From Pseudomonas bohemica (GTDB lineage: Bacteria; Pseudomonadota; Gammaproteobacteria; Pseudomonadales; Pseudomonadaceae), in assembly GCF_002934685.1 (NCBI RefSeq), contig NZ_NKHL01000077.1:1-35733 (forward strand): DNA of 35,733 bases, read 5' to 3'. Each line of letters starts with the position of its first letter. Position 1 is the first letter of the stretch. The position numbers and the translations under genes were made by a program. The notes under the pieces are model-generated. The model was not told the DNA's origin. It saw only the letters and a program-made list of their open reading frames with translations, and searched no databases. This document shows positions 17,801 to 24,467 of this stretch, in pieces.

Positions 17801-19279
17801 GGAACCAGCGGCGACTACGCGAAATTCAAGACAACGGCCAACGCGCGTCGCTCGCAGGTGTATGTCGGGGCCAACGACGGCATGCTTCACGCATTCGATG
17901 CAACCACCGGCGTGGAGCAGTTCGCCTTCGTGCCCACTGCAGTCATTTCAAAGCTCAGCGCCCTGTCGGGGACAACCTACAATACCGACTCGTCCCTGCA
18001 CCGATATTATGTCGATGGCTCCCCGGTGGTTTCCGACGCCTATTTCAACTCAGCCTGGCACACGGTATTGGTGGGGACACTGGGGGCTGGCGGTAAGGAA
18101 ATCTTTGCGCTGGATATCACCGATCCCGACAACATCAAGCTGTTGTGGGAGTTCACTTCACAAAACGACACGGATCTGGGCGCTACATTTTCTACCCCCT
18201 ACATTTCCAAACTGCACTCTGGAGAGTGGGGCGTCATCTTCGGCAGTGGCTACAATGGCGATAACGGCAATGCCAGCCTGTTCATTCTCAACGTTGCCAC
18301 GGGCGCGAAGATCGCCAAGCTGACGACCCCAGCCAGCACCCCCAAAGTGGATAACGGGCTGTCTTCGCCAGTGATCCTTGATACCAACTCCGACGGCATC
18401 GCTGACTACGCCTACGCGGGTGACCTGCTGGGCAACCTTTGGCGCTTCGACTTGATCAGCCCGGGCTCGCTGACCGACGCCACCACCGCTAGCAGCTACA
18501 AAGTGGCGTTCAACGGCACTCCGCTATTCACCGCCTCGGCTGGCACTACGGGCGCTGCGGCACAATCGATTACTACCCCTCCCGTCCTTTACTCACATCC
18601 CAGCGGTACAGGGAACCTGGTCATATTCGGGACCGGCCGTTACTTCACCTCGGCGGATAAGGCCAGTACTGACCTGCAGACCCTCTACGGAATCTGGGAT
18701 CCGCAAACGGATGGGCAGGTAGCAACTACACCTACAGGGACGTCCACCAGCAGCCCGGCAGGACGTAGCAATCTTCAGGCCCAGATCCTGTCTTCGGCCA
18801 GCGGCACACTTGGCACCAGTACCGGATTACGAACGGTCACCACCCGCTCGGTAGACTGGACCGCCAAATATGGTTGGTATCTGGACTTGCAGACCGACGG
18901 AAAATCGACCGGCGAGCGTATGGTCGATTTGATGACAATCAAGGGCCAAGTCCTGTTCGTCGCCACCCGCACACCCATCACCGGCGTGTGTGAAGCAGGT
19001 ATTCAGGGTAAGCAATTGGAGCTTGACCCTAACACCGGGGGTGCGAATACCTTTTCGGTATTCGACTTCAACGGCGATGGTGTAATTGACAGCAACGACA
19101 CCTTGTCCGGCGTGATCATCAGCGGCTACAACTCGTCAGGAATAGGGTTCACCGTCGTTTCTGGCGATGGCCCGTCGGGACTGTCCACCGTTTATTCCAG
19201 CGGTGGCAACAGCATGAATGCGTTTACCGGCCTGCAGTACAACGGCCGCCAAACCTGGCGAGCGATTCCTTCACCTTAA
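14816..19279 (+). CDS. pilY1: Type IV pilus tip adhesin/assembly protein PilY1 (PilC family)
   Basis: This large secreted protein of about 1487 residues starts at the ATG that overlaps the pilX stop, or at MNKSNAFKR nine codons later. The signal peptide ends near PLAHA/AVSQ. PilY1 caps the type IVa pilus, promotes extension and mediates adhesion and surface sensing. The N-terminal half (PPLNMLVVGRDHKLFFPAYNDASD...) shows no DxSxS MIDAS motif, so the von Willebrand A domain seen in P. aeruginosa PilY1 seems absent or highly altered. A Thr/Ser-rich linker (residues 870-893), coded by an ACC microsatellite, joins it to the C-terminal PilC beta-propeller (about 950-1350; YVGANDGMLHAFD, AYAGDLLGNLWRFDL). 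Calcium-loop-like Asp clusters lie at residues 73-83 (DASDLDGDGAI), 1189 (DTNSDGIADYAYAGD, the propeller site) and 1417 (DFNGDGVIDSNDT). No pilY2 follows. Confidence 0.95.
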   Translation: MNIHPHCAAMNKSNAFKRVGMLLTALLLSTPLAHAAVSQEPAQTPLFVNDSVPPLNMLVVGRDHKLFFPAYNDASDLDGDGAIEIRYKPSIDYLGYFDSLTCYTYNTSGYFTASSKTTEANLKKCPGTWSGDYLNYLTTSRADALRKVLYGGYRSTDTDTDTANAPQTILERAYIPTDAHTWGKEYTSYDFDGYNLSDYTPYANPSSGNRTLFANNTPSSAPLLRVLSNIANIRIFGWVSRETTQGGTTATNTSFKDVTVKPVDYNVRVEVCKSGYIESNCKLYPNGKYKPTGILHDYGEGNQMYFGLMTGTYQNNLQGGVVRKAISSFANEVDTSTGIFGTKSGSTYTKGGIIGTLDGLKLSSSGGCTSTAQTGNTITNATCQNWGNPLAEMMFETMRYYSGSGAKPTTAYASGTADKNLGLSGLTSWSDPYASSPNAEDSPPTFPSCSKPFETLFSDVNPTYDTDVPNAAFSPTNLPSVPTVLNNFAPQTLGLTIWNADVGSGNKNINIGQTTSVNDSAPTAKVASSLGNIRGLPEEPTKEGTYNAAAVAYYANTHPITSLGSQKVQTFSIALSSTLPRIQMPVGSSTITLLPFGKVTSGVTEQITGFYIDSLYNMPGQLKDTSVNGGRAQAVFRVVYDDCGQGCDYDMDAIVLYTVSVVGTGADATLDVRLETVYSQAGNESHMGYTISGTTHDGIYLEVTGGGSGNQHYVLDTPGSQLPGSCSSGCNNSTTLLPGMKSGSTVVNGATYHTRNFKPSSATSVTNLENPLWYAAKWGGFGDSTNTTSSSPVAGKWDSNVSGTPDNYFLVSSASTLKAQLQAAFSQIAQKNTSVAAPAAVPSPLKADASTSTYTNSFNIAQWSGDLTKTTTTTTTTTSTTGTSTSTSTSTTTKTLNWTAAAVMPEASKRNIQMANAAGTGLQAFTYSNLGTLTYASVKLQTTLTSDQVAFIRGVRTLEGTTFRRRASTLGDIVNSQPVFVQAGTFTNTLADSLNGTSGDYAKFKTTANARRSQVYVGANDGMLHAFDATTGVEQFAFVPTAVISKLSALSGTTYNTDSSLHRYYVDGSPVVSDAYFNSAWHTVLVGTLGAGGKEIFALDITDPDNIKLLWEFTSQNDTDLGATFSTPYISKLHSGEWGVIFGSGYNGDNGNASLFILNVATGAKIAKLTTPASTPKVDNGLSSPVILDTNSDGIADYAYAGDLLGNLWRFDLISPGSLTDATTASSYKVAFNGTPLFTASAGTTGAAAQSITTPPVLYSHPSGTGNLVIFGTGRYFTSADKASTDLQTLYGIWDPQTDGQVATTPTGTSTSSPAGRSNLQAQILSSASGTLGTSTGLRTVTTRSVDWTAKYGWYLDLQTDGKSTGERMVDLMTIKGQVLFVATRTPITGVCEAGIQGKQLELDPNTGGANTFSVFDFNGDGVIDSNDTLSGVIISGYNSSGIGFTVVSGDGPSGLSTVYSSGGNSMNAFTGLQYNGRQTWRAIPSP
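17423..17494 (+). repeat. In-frame trinucleotide/hexanucleotide microsatellite in pilY1
   Basis: Nine tandem ACC codons (17423-17449) are followed after a short interruption by four AGCACC units (17465-17488) and more ACC/ACG. They code for an almost pure Thr/Ser segment. The repeat length can change by slippage without breaking the reading frame, so the linker between the N-terminal half and the propeller may vary in length. Confidence 0.95.
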
Positions 19280-19293
19280 GAGATCGGCGGAAA

Positions 19294-19704
19294 ATGCGAT
19301 ATTTGAAAAAAGACCAGCACGGCTTCACCCTGATCGAACTGATGATCACCGTCGTCATCGTCGCGATTCTGGCTGCGATTGCTTATCCGTCCTATACCCG
19401 ATACGTGCAGCGTGGTTATCGTTCGGAAGGCATTGCAATGCTGAACGATGCGGTCGCCCGGATGGAGCGGTACTACGCGCAGAACAACACCTACGCGACG
19501 GCTACCACTCCGGCGGCAATCGGTATTACCAACACCACGTCCGCCAACAACAAATACACCCTCAGCATCTCGGGTACGCCGACGGCCATTACTTACACCG
19601 TGCAGGTCGCGCCGATCAACGCTCAAACCAGCGACAGCTGCGGGACATTGAGCATTACGCAAGACGGTACCAAATCTCCCACTGACGCCGACTGCTGGAA
19701 GTAG
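19294..19704 (+). CDS. pilE: PilE-type minor pilin, set 1
   Basis: This 136-residue pilin has a 10-residue leader, MRYLKKDQHG, followed by FTLIELMITVVIVAILAAIAYP with Phe1 and Glu5 as in major pilins. The globular domain has YSRYVQRG-like and RMERYYAQNNTYA motifs and a C-terminal disulfide loop (CGTLSITQDGTKSPTDADC). This architecture matches P. aeruginosa PilE, the subunit thought to link the minor-pilin tip complex to the PilA shaft. It begins 14 bases after the pilY1 stop behind a GGCGGA ribosome binding site and closes the set-1 operon. Its stop lies 3 bases from the stop of an opposing gene, with no terminator between. Confidence 0.93.
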   Translation: MRYLKKDQHGFTLIELMITVVIVAILAAIAYPSYTRYVQRGYRSEGIAMLNDAVARMERYYAQNNTYATATTPAAIGITNTTSANNKYTLSISGTPTAITYTVQVAPINAQTSDSCGTLSITQDGTKSPTDADCWK

Positions 19705-19707
19705 CAG

Positions 19708-20139
19708 CTACCGCCCCCAACACCCCCGCACACTGGCATCGCCCGACATCCCCACATTGTCGCGCCTGCCAGTGTTTTCCAGCACGAACCCGCCGCACTT
19801 GTCCCCGCTCATCAATGTGCCACCCACCGGCATCGCCTTCAGCACGAACGTCTGTTCCGAACGCTCGACATCGATGGCATAAAAATCGCTCCCCTGTGAA
19901 ACCTCATGCTTGCGAACAGGCGGCCCGATAGCGTCCGAATATTGCCCAGCCCGTGAGTAGAATCGCTCCAGTTTGTGCGCTTCCTCGACCAACAAGGCGG
20001 CGATTTCCGAGCGGCGGATTTTGCGGGTGTGTTCGGTGTAGGTCGGGTACGCGACACCTGCGAGGATTGCGATGATGGCGACCGTGATCAGCAATTCAAT
20101 CAGGGTGAATCCTCGTTCTGCCATCTGTCCTGCCCTCAT
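19708..20139 (-). CDS. PilE-type minor pilin, set 2
   Basis: This 143-residue type IV pilin-like protein has a 10-residue leader, MRAGQMAERG, then FTLIELLITVAIIAILAGVAYP. The RSEIAALLVEEAHKLERFYSRAGQYSDA region corresponds to the PilE family, and C-terminal cysteines (DKCGGFV, RGCWGR) could close a disulfide loop. The start is fixed by an ATGA overlap with the preceding pilX-like gene. It is clearly related in design to the set-1 pilE, but the globular parts share little sequence, so this is not a recent copy. It is last in the set-2 minus-strand operon and faces set-1 pilE with 3 bases between stops. Confidence 0.88.
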   Translation of the reverse strand: MRAGQMAERGFTLIELLITVAIIAILAGVAYPTYTEHTRKIRRSEIAALLVEEAHKLERFYSRAGQYSDAIGPPVRKHEVSQGSDFYAIDVERSEQTFVLKAMPVGGTLMSGDKCGGFVLENTGRRDNVGMSGDASVRGCWGR

Positions 20140-20624
20140 TGTCGCTGCCGCCACATGATCCGGCGCTCGCCTGTGTGAATGCTTTCGAGCACCGTACGCG
20201 CCGTGCCGTGAATGCCGATGGCTGTCACCCGATACAGCGCTTGTGGCTCCACGGGGTCGACCATGCCGGCGGGGTCTTCGGTTTGGCCGAGATGTTGAAT
20301 GCCAAAGAACCCGCCACTGCTCGCCACCCACCTCACACCGGATGCTCCGCCCGCGCCGCCAGCAGACAGAGTCAGCGCCTCAGGGGGCGGCAGGCACGTC
20401 AGTGGGGTTGAGCATTCGGGCTGCGAAAAGCCTGGGGTGCTTACGCTTGCCTCTGCCGTTCGCAATAAGGCTTCGGCCAGCTGAAACGAGACATCGCGCA
20501 GTCCCAGGCCGCCCGCCACTTTTTCCTGGAGCGTAGCGTTTTGCATGGATGAGGTCCCAAGCAGGGTCAGGAGCATGAGAAACACCAGGCTGACAATCAG
20601 TATTACGCCGCGTTGATGCTTCAT
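20136..20624 (-). CDS. PilX-type minor pseudopilin, set 2
   Basis: This 162-residue PilX-like protein begins MKHQRG, then VILIVSLVFLMLLTLLGTSSMQNATLQEKVAGGLGLRDVSFQLAEALLRTAE. The SSMQNATLQEKVAG stretch is a close match to the PilX N-terminal family. Mature position 1 is Val, and position 5 is not Glu. The globular domain is glycine-rich, with one CSTPLTC pair, and so is much poorer in cysteine than the set-1 protein. A strong GAGGAG precedes the chosen ATG. The stop overlaps the start of the pilE-like gene by four bases. Confidence 0.87.
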   Translation of the reverse strand: MKHQRGVILIVSLVFLMLLTLLGTSSMQNATLQEKVAGGLGLRDVSFQLAEALLRTAEASVSTPGFSQPECSTPLTCLPPPEALTLSAGGAGGASGVRWVASSGGFFGIQHLGQTEDPAGMVDPVEPQALYRVTAIGIHGTARTVLESIHTGERRIMWRQRQ

Positions 20625-20634
20625 CTGTCGCTCC

Positions 20635-21336
20635 TCAACCAATGCGATTACGAAGGGTAGCGACGACATTGAAGGTCTGTTCACGCGTGCGGTCGGCCGG
20701 GTCGAACAGGGTCAACGTCAGCCGCACACTGCGAATCAGCCGAGGCTCGGGCTGGGCGGTGTAGCGCGCAACCCGCGACGCACCGTTCGAATCAGCCACG
20801 CCGAACAGCACGTTGAAACCGCGAACGTTGCTCAACAGCGGCTGCCCATCGAGCGTCAGCTCGCCTCGTTGCGCGTTGAGCCGATAGACATGACGCTGAA
20901 CAGGCAACGCAAACTCACCGGCTTCCAGCGCTGGCGCGCGGCCGCGAGACCAAGCCGTGGCCGTCGTCGCGCAATCAGTGTGTACGACCCAGTCATACCA
21001 GGATTGGGCAGTGCCTACGGGAGCGGTCACCAGGGTCAAGGATTGCTGCCGGGCATCCCACTGAACTGGTGCGTGAAAAGCGCTGGAAAACCCGCCCCCG
21101 AGACTGGCGTCGCGAACGCTGCCCAAACATCCAAACATGCCCACCAGGCGCACCTCCTGGACCATCTTGGCCAGTACGAAGCGCGCGTCTTCCTGCAGGC
21201 TGGCGGACGATGTCTGACTCAGCCAGGTGCTTTTGAACGCAACGAATATCTGCGACAGCGCCAGGGACAATACAAGGCCGAGAACCAGCGCCAGCATGAT
21301 CTCGACCAGGCCGAAACCTCTGTTTCTGGCGATCAC
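20635..21336 (-). CDS. PilW-type minor pseudopilin, set 2
   Basis: This 233-residue PilW/GspJ-like pseudopilin starts MIARNRG, then FGLVEIMLALVLGLVLSLALSQIF, with Glu5 (VEI) and Phe1. The QEDARFVLAKMVQEVRLVGMFGCLG segment matches the family's conserved block after the helix. The C-terminal part (RLIRSVRLTLTLFDPADRTREQTFNVVATLRNR) is the usual beta-strand end of PilW proteins. It is about 35 residues shorter than the set-1 PilW. The ATG overlaps the stop of the upstream pilV-like gene by four bases (ATGA). Confidence 0.88.
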   Translation of the reverse strand: MIARNRGFGLVEIMLALVLGLVLSLALSQIFVAFKSTWLSQTSSASLQEDARFVLAKMVQEVRLVGMFGCLGSVRDASLGGGFSSAFHAPVQWDARQQSLTLVTAPVGTAQSWYDWVVHTDCATTATAWSRGRAPALEAGEFALPVQRHVYRLNAQRGELTLDGQPLLSNVRGFNVLFGVADSNGASRVARYTAQPEPRLIRSVRLTLTLFDPADRTREQTFNVVATLRNRIG

Positions 21337-21788
21337 GGCGGTGTACCTCGCTCAGCCCTGATCAGGCTGTACAAGGTCATTGTCTGCCTCAATGCACCCT
21401 CGCCCTGTGCCCGATCGTCGTCCCAGTCCAGCGTGACAGTCACCCTGGCTCCGGTCGCCGCGACAGAGGCCTGCGCACTCTCTCCCGCCACCCGCCGTAT
21501 CTGATCGGCGAAATCGAAAAGGTCCTGATCACGAGGAATTGCAGGATTACCCGAGGTGGGCGCCTGACTCAGAGAAGCCAGCGTGTAGTTAGCGTCAGGG
21601 TTGGCGCGGATGCGTTCCAGCAGGTCGTGGGCGATGAAGCTGATCTGAGTGCTGCGCAGGGCGCTGTCGGTGTGCTTCAAAGCGTTGAGCTGCAGCATTG
21701 CCACGCCCAAAACGCCGATGGAGAGCACTAGCAACGCCACCAGCACCTCGATCAATGTCACTCCTGTCTGCGCTGATCCCATGTTCAT
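21333..21788 (-). CDS. PilV-type minor pseudopilin, set 2
   Basis: This 151-residue PilV/GspI-type pseudopilin has a leader of about 9 residues ending in QTG, then VTLIEVLVALLVLSIGVLGVAMLQLNALKHTDSALR. The SIGVLGVAMLQ motif is nearly diagnostic for PilV. Unlike its set-1 counterpart it has no obvious cysteines in the globular part. The start is placed at MNMGSAQTG; MGSAQTG two codons later is possible. It is the first gene of the set-2 operon and is divergent from the fimT-like gene at 21958, with about 170 bases between. Confidence 0.87.
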   Translation of the reverse strand: MNMGSAQTGVTLIEVLVALLVLSIGVLGVAMLQLNALKHTDSALRSTQISFIAHDLLERIRANPDANYTLASLSQAPTSGNPAIPRDQDLFDFADQIRRVAGESAQASVAATGARVTVTLDWDDDRAQGEGALRQTMTLYSLIRAERGTPP

Positions 21789-21957
21789 CGAACACCCCTG
21801 CTGACCCTGTTCAGGGGACATTGAAGCTGATCAGCCGAAGTCTGCCCGGGAGGTGTGTAACCGCAGCTTGCGGACATATCGGCTGACAATCGGCAGCCTT
21901 GTCACAGGCGCTGGACGGGCGTTTGCTAGGGCCCGCTGAGGTCAGGGAGTGGCAGAG

Positions 21958-22461
21958 ATGAGGCACAAAGGGCTGACACTGATAGAACTGCTGGTGGGGC
22001 TGGTGTTGATCGGGGTCGTCGCGACGTTGGCGGCACCTGCCTTTGCGGCGCTGGTCGATTCGCAACGGCGTCAGGACACCGCCCAACAACTGGCAAGCAG
22101 CCTGCGCCTGGCACGCGTCGAGGCGATTCTGCGCAGCCAGCCAGTGATCGTGCAGGCAAGGGAAAGCGATTGGAGTCAGGGCTGGCGTGTGTACGTGGAC
22201 GTCAACCGCAACCAGTTCCAGGATGACGATGAAACGGTATTGGTCGAACGCAGCGGCCACCGCAATGTGAAGGTGGTCGGCAACGGTCGGGTGGCGATGC
22301 GGATTGGCTTCGATAACACCGGGAGACTGCTCAACAACGCCAACGGCACACTGGCGGTTTGCCTGAAAGACTCACCTGCCAGTCACTACCAGATAGCAAT
22401 TGCCGTGACGGGTCGGGTGACCCTTCGCAGCAACGGCTTCACGACCGAGCCCTGCTCGTGA
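21958..22461 (+). CDS. FimT/FimU (GspH)-type minor pseudopilin, set 2
   Basis: This 167-residue GspH/FimT-family pseudopilin has the short leader MRHKG, then LTLIELLVGLVLIGVVATLAAPAF, with Glu5. The block SQRRQDTAQQLASSLRLARVEAILRSQPV is typical of FimT, followed by WSQGWRVYVDVNRNQ, a strand seen in many FimT proteins. A Cys pair near the C-terminus (AVCLKD and EPCS) may form a disulfide. ATG is preferred over a GTG nine bases upstream because it gives a standard short leader. It is transcribed away from the other four set-2 genes and ends 15 bases from the ispH stop on the other strand. Confidence 0.88.
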   Translation: MRHKGLTLIELLVGLVLIGVVATLAAPAFAALVDSQRRQDTAQQLASSLRLARVEAILRSQPVIVQARESDWSQGWRVYVDVNRNQFQDDDETVLVERSGHRNVKVVGNGRVAMRIGFDNTGRLLNNANGTLAVCLKDSPASHYQIAIAVTGRVTLRSNGFTTEPCS

Positions 22462-22476
22462 AGCAGATCGAGCGGT

Positions 22477-23424
22477 TTACAGGATCGATTTGACCCGCAG
22501 TTCCTTGGGCATCGAGAAGGTGATGTTTTCCTCACGGCCCGCCAGTTCGTCCGCGCCGGTCGCACCCCAGGCCTGCAACTGCTCGATGACGCCACGCACC
22601 AGCACTTCTGGAGCCGATGCCCCTGCGGTAATACCGATGCGCTGCACGCCGTCGAACCAGCTGCGCTGCATGTCCTCGGCACCGTCGATCAGATACGCCG
22701 GAGTTGCCATGCGCTCGGCCAGCTCACGCAGCCGGTTGGAGTTGGAACTGTTCGGGCTGCCGACCACCAGTACCACATCGCACTCATCGGCCAGCTGCTT
22801 GACCGCGTCCTGACGGTTTTGCGTGGCGTAGCAGATGTCATCCTTGCGTGGCCCGCCGATGGCCGGGAAGCGCGAGCGCAGTGCGTCGATCACGCGGCTA
22901 GTGTCGTCCATGGACAACGTTGTCTGAGTCACGAACGCCAGTTTCTCGGGATTGCGCACCTGCAGATTGGCGACGTCTTCTTCATCCTCGACCAGATAAA
23001 TAGCCCCGCCATTGCTGGAGTCGTACTGACCCATCGTGCCTTCGACTTCTGGATGCCCTTCGTGACCGATAAGGATGCACTCCCGGCCATCGCGGCTGTA
23101 GCGGGCAACCTCGATGTGAACCTTGGTCACCAGCGGGCAGGTCGCATCGAACACTTTCAGGCCACGGCCGGCGGCCTCGGTGCGTACCGCTTGGGACACG
23201 CCGTGGGCACTGAAAATGACGATGACGTCGTCCGGCACTTGATCGAGCTCTTCGACGAAGATCGCGCCGCGGCTGCGCAGGTCTTCGACGACGAATTTGT
23301 TATGAACCACTTCATGGCGCACGTAGATCGGCGGGCCAAACACTTCCAGCGCGCGATTGACGATTTCGATCGCACGGTCCACCCCGGCGCAGAAGCCACG
23401 TGGGTTGGCGAGTTTGATTTGCAT
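22477..23424 (-). CDS. ispH: 4-hydroxy-3-methylbut-2-enyl diphosphate reductase IspH (LytB)
   Basis: This 315-residue iron-sulfur enzyme performs the last step of the MEP isoprenoid pathway, giving IPP and DMAPP. The cluster ligands are visible: Cys12 in [12 protein letters not shown], Cys in FDATCPLV (about 96) and Cys in [11 protein letters not shown] (about 197). [10 protein letters not shown], the VIFSAHGVS histidine and the catalytic Glu region (VEGTMGQYD) are also present. The start at [10 protein letters not shown] matches the family and follows cgAGGcac. It lies after the lspA-fkpB genes but is separated from them by a terminator at 23456-23489, so it depends on read-through or on its own promoter in the 30-base gap. 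Confidence 0.97.
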   Translation of the reverse strand: MQIKLANPRGFCAGVDRAIEIVNRALEVFGPPIYVRHEVVHNKFVVEDLRSRGAIFVEELDQVPDDVIVIFSAHGVSQAVRTEAAGRGLKVFDATCPLVTKVHIEVARYSRDGRECILIGHEGHPEVEGTMGQYDSSNGGAIYLVEDEEDVANLQVRNPEKLAFVTQTTLSMDDTSRVIDALRSRFPAIGGPRKDDICYATQNRQDAVKQLADECDVVLVVGSPNSSNSNRLRELAERMATPAYLIDGAEDMQRSWFDGVQRIGITAGASAPEVLVRGVIEQLQAWGATGADELAGREENITFSMPKELRVKSIL

Positions 23425-23455
23425 GATGTGCCTCGTATCTACGCGCAATGAAACA

Positions 23456-23489
23456 TAAAAACGAAAAGGCCCCGAGCGATGCCGGGGCC
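23456..23489 (-). terminator. Terminator between fkpB and ispH
   Basis: A 7-bp GC stem, GGCCCCG with CGGGGCC, has an 8-base loop. On the minus strand it is followed by TTTTCGTTTTT. It lies between the fkpB stop and the ispH start and should reduce transcription into ispH. Confidence 0.7.
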
Positions 23490-23506
23490 GATCAGACGCC
23501 AGACAA

Positions 23507-23959
23507 TCAGAGCGCCTTCACCTCGAAGATTTCCACTTCGAAGGTCAACGTCTTACCGGACAGCGGATGGTTGAAGTCGACGGTGACCTGGTCGTCGTCG
23601 AACGCCTTCACTACGCCCGGCAGCTCAGTATTGGCCGCATCGTTGAAGATCACCAGCAGGCCTTCGGCCAGTTCCATGTTCTGGAATTGCGAACGCGGCA
23701 TGATCTGCACGTTTTGCGGGTTGGGCTGACCAAAAGCGTTTTCCGGCGGCACTTCTATCCTGCGCTTGTCACCAGTCTTGAAACCGAATATCAGCGCCTC
23801 GAAACCCGGCAACAAACTGCCGTCACCGACCTTGAACGTCGCCGGAGCTTTGTCGAAGGTGCTGTCAACGGTCTCGCCGTTTTCCAGGTACAGAGCGAAA
23901 TGCAGGGTAACTTCCGTGTTCTGACCGATGCGTGTTTCTTGCGTGGCGTGTTCAGTCAT
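23507..23959 (-). CDS. fkpB: FKBP-type peptidyl-prolyl isomerase (SlpA/FkpB)
   Basis: This 150-residue SlyD-like FKBP isomerase catalyses proline cis-trans isomerisation in the cytoplasm. The FKBP part ([53 protein letters not shown]) is split by the flap insert ([13 protein letters not shown]...) and then closes with [21 protein letters not shown]. It lacks the histidine-rich tail of SlyD, which supports FkpB/SlpA. The ATG lies inside the end of lspA (8-base overlap), so the two are translationally coupled. This arrangement is conserved in gamma-proteobacteria. Confidence 0.95.
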   Translation of the reverse strand: MTEHATQETRIGQNTEVTLHFALYLENGETVDSTFDKAPATFKVGDGSLLPGFEALIFGFKTGDKRRIEVPPENAFGQPNPQNVQIMPRSQFQNMELAEGLLVIFNDAANTELPGVVKAFDDDQVTVDFNHPLSGKTLTFEVEIFEVKAL

Positions 23960-24467
23960 GAACGGGCTCTCCGGTTTTCTTGCTCTTGAACATATCCAGG
24001 GCAAGCATGATCGCGCCGACAGTGATGGCACTGTCGGCAAAGTTGAAGGCTGGGAAGTACCATCGAGTGTCCCAGTGCACCAGCACGAAGTCGATGACGT
24101 GGCCGATCGCGATACGGTCGTAAAGATTGCCCAGCGCGCCCCCCAGCACCAATGCCAATGCGACCGCCAGCCAAGTCTCGTTACGCCCAAGACGCTTGAG
24201 CCAGATCACCAGCACCGCACTGACCACGACGGCGATCAGGGCGAACAGCCAGCGCTGCCAGCCGGAGCTGTCAGCCAGGAAGCTGAAAGCCGCGCCGGTG
24301 TTGTAAGCCAACGTCCAGCTGAAGTAACTGGGGATGACCACGATCTGCTGATACAGGCTCAGTGCGTTCTCGAAGTAGAACTTGCTGGCCTGGTCAATGA
24401 CCACGACCAGCACGCTCAACCACAGCCAGCCTAGACGGCCCGAACGGCCCGCCGACGGATTAGGCAT
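23952..24467 (-). CDS. lspA: Lipoprotein signal peptidase II
   Basis: This 171-residue inner-membrane aspartic protease removes signal peptides from diacylated prolipoproteins (such as BamD in this window). Four hydrophobic segments are visible. The catalytic Asp pair sits in [15 protein letters not shown] and [11 protein letters not shown], and the motif [10 protein letters not shown] is typical. The start at [10 protein letters not shown] overlaps the ileS stop by 8 bases; the gene then overlaps fkpB. The ileS-lspA-fkpB order is conserved. Confidence 0.96.
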   Translation of the reverse strand: MPNPSAGRSGRLGWLWLSVLVVVIDQASKFYFENALSLYQQIVVIPSYFSWTLAYNTGAAFSFLADSSGWQRWLFALIAVVVSAVLVIWLKRLGRNETWLAVALALVLGGALGNLYDRIAIGHVIDFVLVHWDTRWYFPAFNFADSAITVGAIMLALDMFKSKKTGEPVHD

